Numbered from the stretch's first letter, positions 1-8,024 are shown. The stretch: DNA of 32,601 nt from Spirochaetota bacterium (GCA_003246895.1 QKCL01000075.1:1-32601); one strand, 5' to 3'. Numbers and translations: made by a program. The notes: a model not told the origin generated them from the letters alone.

Positions 1-20
1 TCTGACTAAAATAAAAAATA

Positions 21-40
21 CAACATCATTAAAAATGTTG
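21..40. repeat. Small inverted repeat in the left-edge intergenic region
   Basis: CAACAT (21-26) and ATGTTG (35-40) are exact reverse complements around an 8-nt AT-rich loop. It may be the tail of a terminator for a gene outside the window or part of the AT-rich promoter region before the amidotransferase gene. No T-tract follows, so a terminator role is only a possibility. Confidence 0.3.
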
Positions 41-105
41 ATTCCACTGCACCCGGGTTTATACTGTTCCTGAATTAAAAATATCAATTTAAAAAATAAA
101 TTTCC

Positions 106-843
106 ATGAAAGATTTGATCATAATAAAAACAGGGTCCAGCTTCTCCGAGCTTGTATCAGAGGCCGGAGACTTTGAAGACTGGATAATATCCAGACTCCC
201 GGAACAGGCAGGTTTTAATTACAGAATAATAAATGTGCAGAAAGGGGAGCCCCTTCCCGATCCATTATCTGTTTCAGGTGCCGTAATCACCGGTTCCCAT
301 TCCATGGTTACAGATCATGAAGAATGGAGCGAAACAACAGCCATGTGGATCAGGGATGCGGCTGAAATTTCCACCCCGCTTCTGGGAATATGTTACGGAC
401 ACCAGCTCCTGGCATTTTCCATGGGAGGGAAGGTCAGCCCTTCACCCCGGGGCCCGGAATTCGGCACAATACCCCTTTCACTCACTGCAGAATCTGTAAA
501 TGACATTCTATTCAGGGGACTGGATGAAACAATATACGTTCATACATCACACTATCAGTCAGTTACGGAACTTCCGGAAGGTTCAGTGGTTCTAGCCTCC
601 ACAGAGAAGGACCCCAACAGCGCATTCCGCATTGGAAAATGTGCATGGGGAGTACAGTTTCATCCGGAGTATACCGTCAATGTTGCAGAAACATACCTTG
701 AGTCCTACAGAAAGGAAAATCTCCTCCATGACCGGAACTGCAGAAATGATGAAGGCCGTCTTTCAGAAATCCGGTGCATGGAAACAGTTTCCGGAGAAGT
801 AATTCTTGGGAATTTTGCAGATTTTTTACTCAGCAGAAAATGA
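106..843 (+). CDS. Class I glutamine amidotransferase domain protein (GMP-synthase-like)
   Basis: Stand-alone 245-aa class I glutamine amidotransferase of the GMP-synthase-like type. The catalytic triad is visible: Cys96 in the nucleophile elbow GICYGHQ, and His186 and Glu188 in GVQFHPEYT. An oxyanion-side GSHSM motif lies near residue 63. The family hydrolyses glutamine and passes ammonia to an acceptor; free-standing members also include gamma-glutamyl peptide hydrolases, so the substrate is unknown. There is no signal peptide, so it should be cytoplasmic. The start was chosen because MKDLIIIKTG matches the usual first strand of the fold, although the upstream bases lack a recognisable SD. 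The gene is convergent with the next one, with only 7 bp between stops. No synthetase domain is fused or adjacent, which argues against guaA. Confidence 0.88.
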   Translation: MKDLIIIKTGSSFSELVSEAGDFEDWIISRLPEQAGFNYRIINVQKGEPLPDPLSVSGAVITGSHSMVTDHEEWSETTAMWIRDAAEISTPLLGICYGHQLLAFSMGGKVSPSPRGPEFGTIPLSLTAESVNDILFRGLDETIYVHTSHYQSVTELPEGSVVLASTEKDPNSAFRIGKCAWGVQFHPEYTVNVAETYLESYRKENLLHDRNCRNDEGRLSEIRCMETVSGEVILGNFADFLLSRK

Positions 844-850
844 AACAGTT

Positions 851-1057
851 CTACTCATCGATATCAAAGAGCTGAATATTGCTGCAGGACCTGCATTTTC
901 GGGCCCTGACCCTGTACTTCAGATAAAAATTCCTCTGTAAAAAACCGCTCCCGTCGCTGAAGTATTTAAGGCTGTCTGCCTGGAGATAACCCCATTCATA
1001 GTCGGCCTGCCCGCAGATCAGACATGGACTGTTTACATATTTTTCTGCTTCAATCAT
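851..1057 (-). CDS. Small zinc-ribbon-like protein
   Basis: A 68-aa protein with two CxxC pairs, Cys12/Cys15 near the N-terminus and Cys55/Cys58 near the C-terminus. This spacing fits a single zinc ribbon. The second knuckle is embedded in a basic segment (RVRARKCRSC), followed by an acidic tail. A strong SD (GGAGGAGAGG, 1067-1076 on the minus strand) lies 8-9 nt before the ATG and supports expression. Similar short zinc-ribbon proteins of unknown function are common in anaerobes. It may bind nucleic acid or a protein partner, but nothing in the sequence fixes the role. It is transcribed divergently from the agmatine operon. Confidence 0.7.
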   Translation of the reverse strand: MIEAEKYVNSPCLICGQADYEWGYLQADSLKYFSDGSGFLQRNFYLKYRVRARKCRSCSNIQLFDIDE

Positions 1058-1243
1058 TGCTAAAACCTCTCCTCCGGATTTTTCATCGGTTTAATAGAAG
1101 AGACAAGAAGCCTGCCGGTTTTCTCCTCATAAATCCATTCTTAAGTATTACAAATGGCCGCAATAGAATCAACAAAAACTTTTATATATTCAACATGCTC
1201 CGGACTGTTATTTCATGAGAGTTCATGCAGTCACAAAAAATTG

Positions 1244-1271
1244 TTGTCATAAACATGGCTTTGCCTATTTT
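1244..1271 (+). promoter_or_regulatory. Probable sigma70-type promoter of aguAB
   Basis: TTGTCA (1244-1249) and TATTTT (1266-1271) are separated by 16 bp. Transcription would start near 1278, just before the AGGAGA SD at 1285-1290. This supports the internal ATG at 1300 as the aguA start, because the upstream ATG and in-frame extension would overlap the promoter. The rest of 1058-1243 shows no gene or strong structure. Confidence 0.45.
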
Positions 1272-1299
1272 AACACTATCTCACAGGAGAAAATGGCAC

Positions 1300-2328
1300 A
1301 TGACAGAAAAAATATTCTTCCCGCCGGAATGGCATATACAGAGCGGCGTGCAGATCGCATGGCCCCACGCAAACAGCGACTGGAAACCATACCTTGATGA
1401 GGCGGAAAAATGCTTTACCGAAATTGCCAGGCAAATTTCAAAACGTGAAAAACTTCTAATTGCCGCGCCGGACATTTCAGTTCCCCGTGCAAAATGCAGT
1501 GAATTTGATGACGGCCGGATTCTCTATGCCGAAATTCCCACAAACGACACATGGTCAAGAGACTTCGGCGCCATCACCACATTTCAAGGCTCAGTACCGG
1601 TAATAAACGATTTTGCCTTCAACGGCTGGGGTCTGAAATTTGCATCCAATCTGGACAACAGAATTACCGGCCTCCTTTACGAAAAGGGACTGTACGGCAG
1701 AAAACCCATATACAAAAACCTTCTTAATTTCATACTGGAGGGAGGGTCTGTCGAAAGTGACGGGAACGGCACAGTCATGACCACTTCTGAATGCCTCCTG
1801 TCGCCAAACCGTAACGGCGGTTCTTCCATGGAGGAGATTGAAGCATCACTGAAGGGCATGTTCGGTACTGAACAGATTCTGTGGCTGAACCACGGCTACC
1901 TTGCGGGAGACGACACAGACAGCCACATTGATACACTGGCAAGATTCTGCCCCGACAACACGATCTGTTATGTTAAATGCACAGACGAAACTGACGAACA
2001 CTATGAGTCCCTGAAAAAAATGGAAGAGGAACTCAGCACCTTCAGGAACAGTGAGGGGCAAAGCTATAAACTTGTTGCCATCCCCATGGCAGATGCGGTA
2101 TATTTTGAAGGAGAGAGGCTCCCTGCGACATATGCCAATTTTCTGGTAATAAACGGAGCAGTGCTCTGCCCCACATACAACAGCCCAAAAGATACCGAGG
2201 CACTCAATATAATGAAAAGACTTTTTCCGGGCCGTGAAATAACAGGAATAGACTGCAGTGTTCTCATTAAACAGCACGGTTCACTGCACTGTGTGACCAT
2301 GCAGTATCCTGAAGGAGTAATAGAATGA
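1300..2328 (+). CDS. aguA: Agmatine deiminase
   Basis: Agmatine deiminase (peptidyl-arginine-deiminase family) converts agmatine to N-carbamoylputrescine and ammonia. The reading frame is open further upstream, but ATG 1300 has AGGAGA at 1285-1290 and begins MTEKIFFPPEW, the usual family start. This gives 342 aa, close to the normal length. Recognisable motifs are the TNDTWSRDFGA substrate-binding segment, EGGSVESDG, and GDDTDSHIDTLARF with the catalytic His. The C-terminal QHGSLHCVTMQYP holds the nucleophile Cys331. It overlaps the next gene by 4 bp (ATGA), so translation is probably coupled. The two enzymes together turn agmatine into putrescine in the cytoplasm. Confidence 0.95.
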   Translation: MTEKIFFPPEWHIQSGVQIAWPHANSDWKPYLDEAEKCFTEIARQISKREKLLIAAPDISVPRAKCSEFDDGRILYAEIPTNDTWSRDFGAITTFQGSVPVINDFAFNGWGLKFASNLDNRITGLLYEKGLYGRKPIYKNLLNFILEGGSVESDGNGTVMTTSECLLSPNRNGGSSMEEIEASLKGMFGTEQILWLNHGYLAGDDTDSHIDTLARFCPDNTICYVKCTDETDEHYESLKKMEEELSTFRNSEGQSYKLVAIPMADAVYFEGERLPATYANFLVINGAVLCPTYNSPKDTEALNIMKRLFPGREITGIDCSVLIKQHGSLHCVTMQYPEGVIE

Positions 2329-3215
2329 AGAAGAGAGAGATAAGAACAGGAATAATACAGCAGAGCAATGTTGAAAATGTCTGTGAGAACATGGATAAAC
2401 TCTCACACAATATTTCAGAAACAGCAGGCAGAGGAGCAGAACTTGTTGTGCTTCAGGAACTTCACAACTCCCTATACTTCTGTCAGGTTGAATCACCGGA
2501 CTCCTTTGACCTTGCCGAGCCCATACCCGGGCCGTCCACAGATTTCTATTCTGAGATTGCACGCAAACACTCCATAGTGCTTGTTACATCCCTTTTTGAA
2601 AAACGCGCTCCCGGACTCTATCATAACACTGCCGTTGTCTTTGAAAAGGACGGCTCCATTGCAGGAAAATACCGAAAGATGCACATCCCCGATGACCCTG
2701 CATACTATGAAAAATTCTATTTCACTCCCGGGGATCTTGGATTCACCCCAATCGGGACTTCACTGGGAAAACTCGGCGTGCTTGTCTGCTGGGATCAGTG
2801 GTACCCGGAAGCGGCAAGGCTCATGGCACTCCAGGGAGCCGAGTTGCTCATCTACCCTACGGCAATAGGCTGGGAGAGCACAGACAGCATTGATGAAAAG
2901 TCAAGACAGAGGGAGAGCTGGATAACCGTTCAGAGGGGGCATTCCGTGGCAAACGGACTGCCTATAATATCGGTTAACCGTGTAGGATATGAGAAAGACC
3001 CTTCGGGTGTTACCGGCGGAATAGAATTCTGGGGCAGTTCATTTGTAACAGGCCCCCAGGGGGAGTTTCTCCACCAGTGCCCTGACGGCATAGAAGAAAA
3101 TGCGGTAATAACAATAGACATGTCCCGATCAGAAGAGGTCAGGCGCATGTGGCCATTTCTTCGTGACCGGAGAATTGAGGAATTCGGCGGCCTTAAAAAA
3201 AGGTTTATCGACTGA
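2325..3215 (+). CDS. aguB: N-carbamoylputrescine amidase
   Basis: A 296-aa nitrilase-superfamily amidohydrolase that hydrolyses N-carbamoylputrescine to putrescine, CO2 and ammonia. The Glu-Lys-Cys triad is visible: Glu45 in VVLQELHNSLYF, Lys118 in KYRKMHIPDD, and Cys155 in GVLVCWDQWYPEAAR. YFCQ after the first catalytic motif and the WDQWYPEA segment are typical of AguB rather than beta-ureidopropionase or generic nitrilase. The ATGA overlap with aguA indicates one transcript and reinforces both assignments. No arginine decarboxylase lies in the window, so agmatine is taken up or made elsewhere. Confidence 0.95.
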   Translation: MKKREIRTGIIQQSNVENVCENMDKLSHNISETAGRGAELVVLQELHNSLYFCQVESPDSFDLAEPIPGPSTDFYSEIARKHSIVLVTSLFEKRAPGLYHNTAVVFEKDGSIAGKYRKMHIPDDPAYYEKFYFTPGDLGFTPIGTSLGKLGVLVCWDQWYPEAARLMALQGAELLIYPTAIGWESTDSIDEKSRQRESWITVQRGHSVANGLPIISVNRVGYEKDPSGVTGGIEFWGSSFVTGPQGEFLHQCPDGIEENAVITIDMSRSEEVRRMWPFLRDRRIEEFGGLKKRFID

Positions 3216-3241
3216 AAATAACCAAATGAAATTCTGCAGGG

Positions 3242-3670
3242 CTAGCTGTAATTGCCGTCTATAAGATCCTTCAGAGTCTGCTGCGAAAGAGTATTTTTAA
3301 AGGCATCTTCCGCTGACTGGAGGGTATTTTTTATATTTTCAGTGAGTTTCTCTATCTGAACGTTCTGCTCGGAAAAATTAAAATTTCTTTTAAACAGCGG
3401 TTTCTTCTGTTCCACGGCCATAAAAATATCGAGCATGGTAATTTCACCTGCATCACGCGCAAGCATTATGCCTCCGCCTGCACCCTCCTTTGTGTGAATC
3501 AGCCCTGCATCGTTAAGACTCTTCAGCACCTTCACCACTGTGGGAAAAGGTATGTTCAGATAGGCGGAAATGGCCTTTGTTGATGAATATTCCAGCCTGT
3601 CATTAACCATCTTTATGCAGACATATATGAGAATGGTTATCGCCTGTGAAAATGCCATGGAGTATGACAC
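3242..3670 (-). CDS. Rrf2-family transcriptional regulator without the iron-sulfur cysteines
   Basis: A 142-aa Rrf2-type winged-helix regulator. The N-terminal half has the family signatures: SSTKAISAYLNIPFPTVVKVL (recognition helix region), the turn AGLIHTKEGAGGG, and IMLARDAGEITMLDIFMAVE. The cluster-binding cysteine triad of IscR/NsrR is absent; the only Cys lies near residue 18. It is therefore more like the cofactor-free or otherwise-sensing members. A strong SD (AGGAAGGAGGGG) precedes ATG 3670. It lies 105 bp downstream of the ConA-like gene on the same strand and convergent with aguB. Possible targets are its own promoter or the 25-bp palindrome at 4575-4599, but neither link is proven. 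Confidence 0.88.
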   Translation of the reverse strand: MSYSMAFSQAITILIYVCIKMVNDRLEYSSTKAISAYLNIPFPTVVKVLKSLNDAGLIHTKEGAGGGIMLARDAGEITMLDIFMAVEQKKPLFKRNFNFSEQNVQIEKLTENIKNTLQSAEDAFKNTLSQQTLKDLIDGNYS

Positions 3671-3708
3671 TGTCCCCTCCTTCCTGATAGAGAATGAAGA
3701 TTCCCTGA

Positions 3709-3737
3709 GCCGGAAACATAATACTCCGGCCTTTTTT
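3709..3737 (+). terminator. Intrinsic terminator oriented on the plus strand, antisense to the rrf2 leader
   Basis: GCCGGA (3709-3714) and TCCGGC (3725-3730) form a 6-bp GC-rich stem with a 10-nt loop, followed by C and six Ts (3732-3737). The polarity only makes sense for plus-strand transcription, yet the nearest plus gene upstream ends at 3215. It would stop read-through from aguAB after the rrf2 gene has been crossed in antisense. Confidence 0.55.
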
Positions 3738-3775
3738 CTTCATAAGACTTTCACAATGCAATATTAAGTCAATAA

Positions 3776-4552
3776 CTAACCGGTGCATTCATCAAAGGAT
3801 TCTATCTCCCTTGCCGAAAAATATAAAAACCTGTACCCTGAATCCCTGAATTTCACAAATGGATTCTTCATATTCATTCCCGGATTTGCAATTATCCCTG
3901 CCTGAACCTTGTCTTCAAGCCCGAAGTTCACCGGAGAAAATTCATCACTGCTGAACCCCTCCACGGGAATATTCGTGCCGTTTCCCATGACCTCCATATT
4001 CTCCGAAGGAGTTTCCCGCCTCCATTTCCCTTCGTAATCCATATAGTATGCCCTGACCTCTCCGTTAACCCTTGCAAGCCTCAGTCTGTAGGGCCCGGGC
4101 CTGTATTCGTCAGGTACAAGATACAGAGTCGACAGCGATTTCAGGCCCATTAATACATAGGGATCAAATCTGAAGGGGGGTCTTTTTCTGGTAACCTTTA
4201 TCTCCCTGCCCCAGAAACTGTTCTGGAAACCGATGTTATACATAACCCAGACCGCCTTTCCCTTTTTCTGCTCCATGTTTCTCATGAGCAGCCCCGCAGA
4301 ACTGAACTGGGCCTTTGGCATGCCTTTATTTCCGTCAAGACGGTATATATCAACACCTGTCTCAATCATAAAATTCCCTGAAAATTCATTATAGAAAAAC
4401 GGCCCCCTGCTGTCTGAGAACCAGCCCATGCCTGATCCATGGGGAATAATGTCCAGTCCCCTTTCATCAGCATTCAGGGGCCTGTGTTTCGATGCATCAT
4501 GATCCTGAAGCTTTTTCGAATCCTTCGCTGTATTAAATACTATATTAATCAT
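3776..4552 (-). CDS. Concanavalin-A-like (DUF1349-type) beta-sandwich protein, function unknown
   Basis: A 258-aa protein that resembles the DUF1349/ConA-like lectin-glucanase fold. Visible features are a GSGMGWFSDSRGPFFYNEF opening, FMIETGVDIYRLDG, FSSAGLLMRN, and a late PFVKFRDSGYRF segment. No signal peptide is seen, so it should be cytoplasmic unless exported by another route. An AAAGGAG SD lies just before ATG 4552. Its upstream DNA holds a TTGACT -35-like hexamer and a 25-bp palindrome. The downstream gene on the same strand is the Rrf2 regulator. Enzymatic activity cannot be inferred; many relatives are unannotated binding modules. Confidence 0.65.
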   Translation of the reverse strand: MINIVFNTAKDSKKLQDHDASKHRPLNADERGLDIIPHGSGMGWFSDSRGPFFYNEFSGNFMIETGVDIYRLDGNKGMPKAQFSSAGLLMRNMEQKKGKAVWVMYNIGFQNSFWGREIKVTRKRPPFRFDPYVLMGLKSLSTLYLVPDEYRPGPYRLRLARVNGEVRAYYMDYEGKWRRETPSENMEVMGNGTNIPVEGFSSDEFSPVNFGLEDKVQAGIIANPGMNMKNPFVKFRDSGYRFLYFSAREIESFDECTG

Positions 4553-4574
4553 TCAGAATCTCCTTTAATTTACT

Positions 4575-4613
4575 AACTATATATATTATATATATAGTTT
4601 AATTAGTCAATAA
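4575..4613. promoter_or_regulatory. 25-bp perfect AT palindrome overlapping the probable minus-strand promoter
   Basis: Positions 4575-4599 form a perfect inverted repeat of two 12-bp arms (AACTATATATAT and its complement) around one central base. On the minus strand, TTGACT (4605-4610 read in reverse) sits at -35 distance from TAATAT-like hexamers inside the palindrome, so a bound protein would cover the -10 region. It lies between the divergent ConA-like gene and the VOC gene. The adjacent Rrf2 protein is a candidate ligand by position only. Confidence 0.5.
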
Positions 4614-4706
4614 TTTTATGAAACTCCCAGTATTTTCCTGTTGCAAATTCCGTTCACCATTATAAAAAATACAGATCACTGCATGTTTAATAGGATAAGG
4701 AAACTA

Positions 4707-5156
4707 ATGAAAATAAAATTCGTTCACGTCAACATTGTGGCATCGGACTGGAAAGGGCTTGCGGACTTCTACATAAAGGTATTCGGATGCACCATAAAGC
4801 CCCCCGAAAGAGACCTTTCAGGCGAATGGATCGATTCACTTACGGGCCTTAAAAATGCACATATTACCGGTGCCCACCTTCACCTTCCCGGCTATGATGA
4901 GCACGGCCCCACAATCGAGATATTTCAGTACAATGAAAGCGTTACAGCCGGAAAAAGATCAATAAACCGGGAAGGTTTTGCCCACATTGCTTTTGCAGTT
5001 GATGATGTTGAAGAGATTCTGAAAGCAGTCATTAAAAATGGTGGATCCACTATTGGCGGAACTGTCTCGTCCAAAGTTACCGGGGCAGGCACACTCCACG
5101 TCGTATATGCTTCAGATCCGGAAGGCAATATCATCGAAATCCAGAAGTGGGGATAG
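4707..5156 (+). CDS. VOC-superfamily (glyoxalase/epimerase-like) protein
   Basis: A 149-aa single-domain vicinal-oxygen-chelate protein with two beta-alpha-beta-beta-beta modules. The expected metal-ligand quartet is visible: His7 (FVHVNI), Glu71 (PTIEIFQY), His93 (FAHIAFAVDDV) and Glu144 (EGNIIEIQKW). Family members isomerise, epimerise or cleave small metabolites at a divalent metal. The sequence looks like a lactoylglutathione-lyase or methylmalonyl-CoA-epimerase relative without being clearly either. ATG 4707 was chosen over in-frame upstream codons because the protein then starts MKIKFVHVNI at the first beta strand. The SD is weak (AAGG). Confidence 0.85.
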   Translation: MKIKFVHVNIVASDWKGLADFYIKVFGCTIKPPERDLSGEWIDSLTGLKNAHITGAHLHLPGYDEHGPTIEIFQYNESVTAGKRSINREGFAHIAFAVDDVEEILKAVIKNGGSTIGGTVSSKVTGAGTLHVVYASDPEGNIIEIQKWG

Positions 5157-5249
5157 CTTTACCGCCCGAAAATCAGAGAATAAAAAATTAGTGACAAATT
5201 ACTTTGCCATGAATACTGTTCATCCTGAATTCGGGTTCAGGGGTTTAAA

Positions 5250-6158
5250 ATGAAATACACAGTTATCGGCACAGGTGCAATTGGAGGATATTACGGCGGC
5301 AAACTTGCAAGGGCCGGCCTGGAGGTTAACTTCCTTGCAAGAAGCGACTATGAACACATAAAGCAGAAAGGACTTCAAATAGATTCTGTTTACGGAGATT
5401 TTCACCTGAACAATGTAAACGTCTTTTCTTCTGCCGGAGAGATGCCTGAAACGGACGCCGTAATCATTTCATTAAAAACCACTTCAAACAGGGAGCTCAA
5501 AAATATAATTTCTCCGCTTGTAAAGGCCGGAACTGCAATACTTGTTCTTCAGAACGGCCTGGGCATGGAGGAGGAGATCCAGAAAGATTTTCCAGATGCT
5601 GCCGTAATAGGCGGAATGTGTTTTATATGCTCCCAGAAAAGAGGACACGGACACATTGTACACATGGATGAAGGATCTGTTAATTTCTCCCCCCTCAATG
5701 AAAAGCACTCTGTACTCATGAAAAATATTATAGATGATTTTGAAAAGGCGGAGATAAAGGCTTCATACACCGAGAATCTAAAATCAGCCAGATGGGGCAA
5801 ACTGCTCTGGAACATCCCCTTTAACGGGCTCTCAGTTGTTCTCAATGCCAATACAAGCGAGATCATGAACAGCGAATATGCAACATCCATAGCACGAATG
5901 ATACTTGAAGAGGTAATGGAAGGGGCGGAAGCATGCGGATGCACTCTCCACCCTGATTCACCGGAAAGGATCCTGAAATTTACAAGAAAGATGGTCCCAT
6001 ATGATCCCAGCATGAAACTGGATTTTGACAGCAGAAGGGAACTGGAAATTGAATACATATACCGCAATCCAATTAAAGAAGCTGAAAAGCACGGAGTAAA
6101 GCTGCCGCTCATAAAAATGCTCGCTGACCAGCTCTCCTTCATAAACAGCCGCTTCTGA
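5250..6158 (+). CDS. panE: 2-dehydropantoate 2-reductase (ketopantoate reductase)
   Basis: A 302-aa ketopantoate reductase, the NADPH-dependent step to pantoate in coenzyme A synthesis. The N-terminal Rossmann motif GTGAIGGYYGGKLA, the segment LKTTSNRELKNII, and ILVLQNGLGMEEEI are characteristic. The C-terminal helical domain contains ARWGKLLWNIPFNGLSVV with the catalytic Lys, and RRELEIEYIYRNPIKEA. The whole domain is present. The family also includes uncharacterised homologues with other 2-keto acid substrates. No panB or panC lies nearby, so the pathway context is not confirmed. The SD is poor (GGGG about 7 nt before ATG). Confidence 0.85.
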   Translation: MKYTVIGTGAIGGYYGGKLARAGLEVNFLARSDYEHIKQKGLQIDSVYGDFHLNNVNVFSSAGEMPETDAVIISLKTTSNRELKNIISPLVKAGTAILVLQNGLGMEEEIQKDFPDAAVIGGMCFICSQKRGHGHIVHMDEGSVNFSPLNEKHSVLMKNIIDDFEKAEIKASYTENLKSARWGKLLWNIPFNGLSVVLNANTSEIMNSEYATSIARMILEEVMEGAEACGCTLHPDSPERILKFTRKMVPYDPSMKLDFDSRRELEIEYIYRNPIKEAEKHGVKLPLIKMLADQLSFINSRF

Positions 6159-6264
6159 CATGTAACAGCAAATTCTGTATTCAGGAAAATACTTTCCATT
6201 ACTGTTTGACACATTACCTCCCGCCGGTTTCACTTGCCCCAAACAAACATATGAGGTGATGAAT

Positions 6265-7497
6265 TTGAATTCCCATACACTTTTTGCCATAATCTGTATA
6301 ATCCTTGCGTCCGGATTTTTACTGGACCAGTTTCTGGATTTTCTGAACTACAGAAACATGAAGCCCGAACTTCCCGAAAGCCTCAGAGGAATATATGACC
6401 AGGAGAAGTATTCACTTTCACAGAAATACGAACGTTCCAGATCCAGATTCGGATTTATTGTATCGTCCTTTGACTTTGCGGTCATAATGGCAATGCTCAT
6501 ATTCGGAGGCTTTGCATATGTGGATACAATTGCAAGGTCCATAACAGGAAACACTGTTCTTGTAACACTGATTTTTTTCGGAATCATCATATTTGCTTCG
6601 GATATTATAAAGCTCCCCTTTTCACTATACTCAACATTTGTAATTGAGGAGAAGTTCGGGTTCAACAAAATGACATTGGCCACATTCTTCGGTGACAAAA
6701 TAAAAGGCTGGATACTGACAGTCATAATCGGAGGGGGACTCCTTTCAGCCGTGACATATTTCTATCTCGCCGCAGGGTCAGAATTCTGGCTCTATGCATG
6801 GATACTGTTCACCGCATTTTCTGTGATTCTTACCATGACCTATTCAACAGTCATAGTCCCTCTCTTCAACAAACAGACACCCCTTCCCGAGGGTGAGCTC
6901 AGGCAGGAGATCGAAGAGTTCAGCAAAACCGCAGGTTTCACTCTGGACAGAATTTATGAAATAGACGGTTCAAAACGCTCAACAAAGGCCAACGCATATT
7001 TCACAGGGTTCGGTTCCAAAAAGAGAATAGTACTCTTTGACACTCTCATCAGGGAGATGACAACACGGGAAATTGTGGCAGTACTTGCCCATGAAATAGG
7101 GCACTACAAAAAGAAGCATGTAATAACAGGACTCATTACAGGAATACTGCAGATGGGCGCACTGCTCTTTATATTCTCCCTCTTCGCGAATAATCCGCTG
7201 CTGTCTCAGTCCCTGGGCGCGGAGAATCACAGTTTCCACATGGCAGTACTGGCATTTGGAATTCTCTTTACACCGATAAATCTTGTACTTGGAATAGTAA
7301 TGAACATTCTCTCGAGAAGAAATGAATTTCAGGCAGACCGCTTTGCAAAGGAGAAATACAGCGGCCATGAACTTGCAGGGGCCCTGAAAAAACTGTCGGT
7401 TAAGAACCTAAGCAATCTCACTCCGCATCCCCTCTATGTGTTTTTCCATTATTCACACCCCCCTGTACTTGCTAGAATTGAAAGACTTGAAAATTGA
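6265..7497 (+). CDS. Ste24/M48A-type membrane zinc metallopeptidase
   Basis: An integral-membrane M48 protease of about 410 aa. The zinc motif HEIGH is in VAVLAHEIGHYKKKH, and the third ligand Glu is in RRNEFQADRFA. Several hydrophobic segments flank the site, as in CAAX prenyl protease 1. The DKIKGWILTVIIGG loop and PLFNKQTPLPEGELR match bacterial Ste24 homologues. The likely role is turnover of membrane or misfolded proteins, as bacteria generally lack prenylation. Start choice: GAGGTGAT (6253-6260) is an excellent SD that lies 4 nt before TTG 6265. In-frame GTG 6256 and ATG 6259 fall inside this SD and are unlikely starts. Confidence 0.9.
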   Translation: MNSHTLFAIICIILASGFLLDQFLDFLNYRNMKPELPESLRGIYDQEKYSLSQKYERSRSRFGFIVSSFDFAVIMAMLIFGGFAYVDTIARSITGNTVLVTLIFFGIIIFASDIIKLPFSLYSTFVIEEKFGFNKMTLATFFGDKIKGWILTVIIGGGLLSAVTYFYLAAGSEFWLYAWILFTAFSVILTMTYSTVIVPLFNKQTPLPEGELRQEIEEFSKTAGFTLDRIYEIDGSKRSTKANAYFTGFGSKKRIVLFDTLIREMTTREIVAVLAHEIGHYKKKHVITGLITGILQMGALLFIFSLFANNPLLSQSLGAENHSFHMAVLAFGILFTPINLVLGIVMNILSRRNEFQADRFAKEKYSGHELAGALKKLSVKNLSNLTPHPLYVFFHYSHPPVLARIERLEN

Positions 7498-7541
7498 CAT
7501 TTTTTTAAACAACATATTATTATTTTTTTGAAGGGTAAGCA

Positions 7542-8024
7542 ATGGAAAAACTGAAAATAAGAAAGGCCTCGGAAAGTGATGCTGAACTCATACTTGGTTT
7601 CATAAGGGAACTTGCACGATATGAAAAGGCCGAGAATGAAGTAAAGGCAACTGCCGGGACAATACGTGAATCACTCTTTTCAAAGCAGGCAAGTGCACAC
7701 TCACTGATCTGCCTGTCGGGAGACAAACCCATCGGATTTGCAGTATATTTCTTCAACTACTCAACCTGGCTCGGCAGAAACGGACTCTACATTGAAGACC
7801 TCTATATTACTCCCGAATCAAGAGGAAAGGGCGCCGGAAAATTCATAATGAAGCATCTTGCTCAACTGGCCCTTTCAAAGGGATGCGGGAGAATGGAATG
7901 GTCCGTGCTTGACTGGAATGAGCCTGCCATAAGGGTCTATGACAGCACAGGGGCAAAACCGCAGAACGAATGGATCCTCTACAGACTAGCCGGAGAAGAT
8001 CTTAAGTCATTTGCAGGCGCCTGA
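7542..8024 (+). CDS. GNAT acetyltransferase of the SSAT-like (diamine/thialysine) group
   Basis: A 160-aa GNAT enzyme. The acetyl-CoA loop is RGKGAGKFIMKHL, preceded by the motif YIEDLYITPESRG. The segments FFNYSTWLGRNGLYIEDLY and WSVLDWNEPAIRVYDSTGA resemble the spermidine/spermine N1-acetyltransferase and thialysine acetyltransferase group. The substrate could be a diamine, polyamine or lysine analogue; this is inference. It is of interest that aguAB, which makes putrescine, lies 4 kb upstream on the same strand. Its stop is 20 bp from the stop of the convergent aminotransferase gene. Confidence 0.85.
   Translation: MEKLKIRKASESDAELILGFIRELARYEKAENEVKATAGTIRESLFSKQASAHSLICLSGDKPIGFAVYFFNYSTWLGRNGLYIEDLYITPESRGKGAGKFIMKHLAQLALSKGCGRMEWSVLDWNEPAIRVYDSTGAKPQNEWILYRLAGEDLKSFAGA

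Noticed and set aside
1846-2277. 143-codon open frame on the minus strand inside aguA
   Set aside because: It lies wholly within a well-supported enzyme gene, has no SD, and its protein shows no domain; it is a composition shadow.
5549-6214. 221-codon minus-strand frame inside panE
   Set aside because: It is opposite a complete ketopantoate reductase; the product is Ser/Pro/Phe-rich without a motif, typical of antisense frames.
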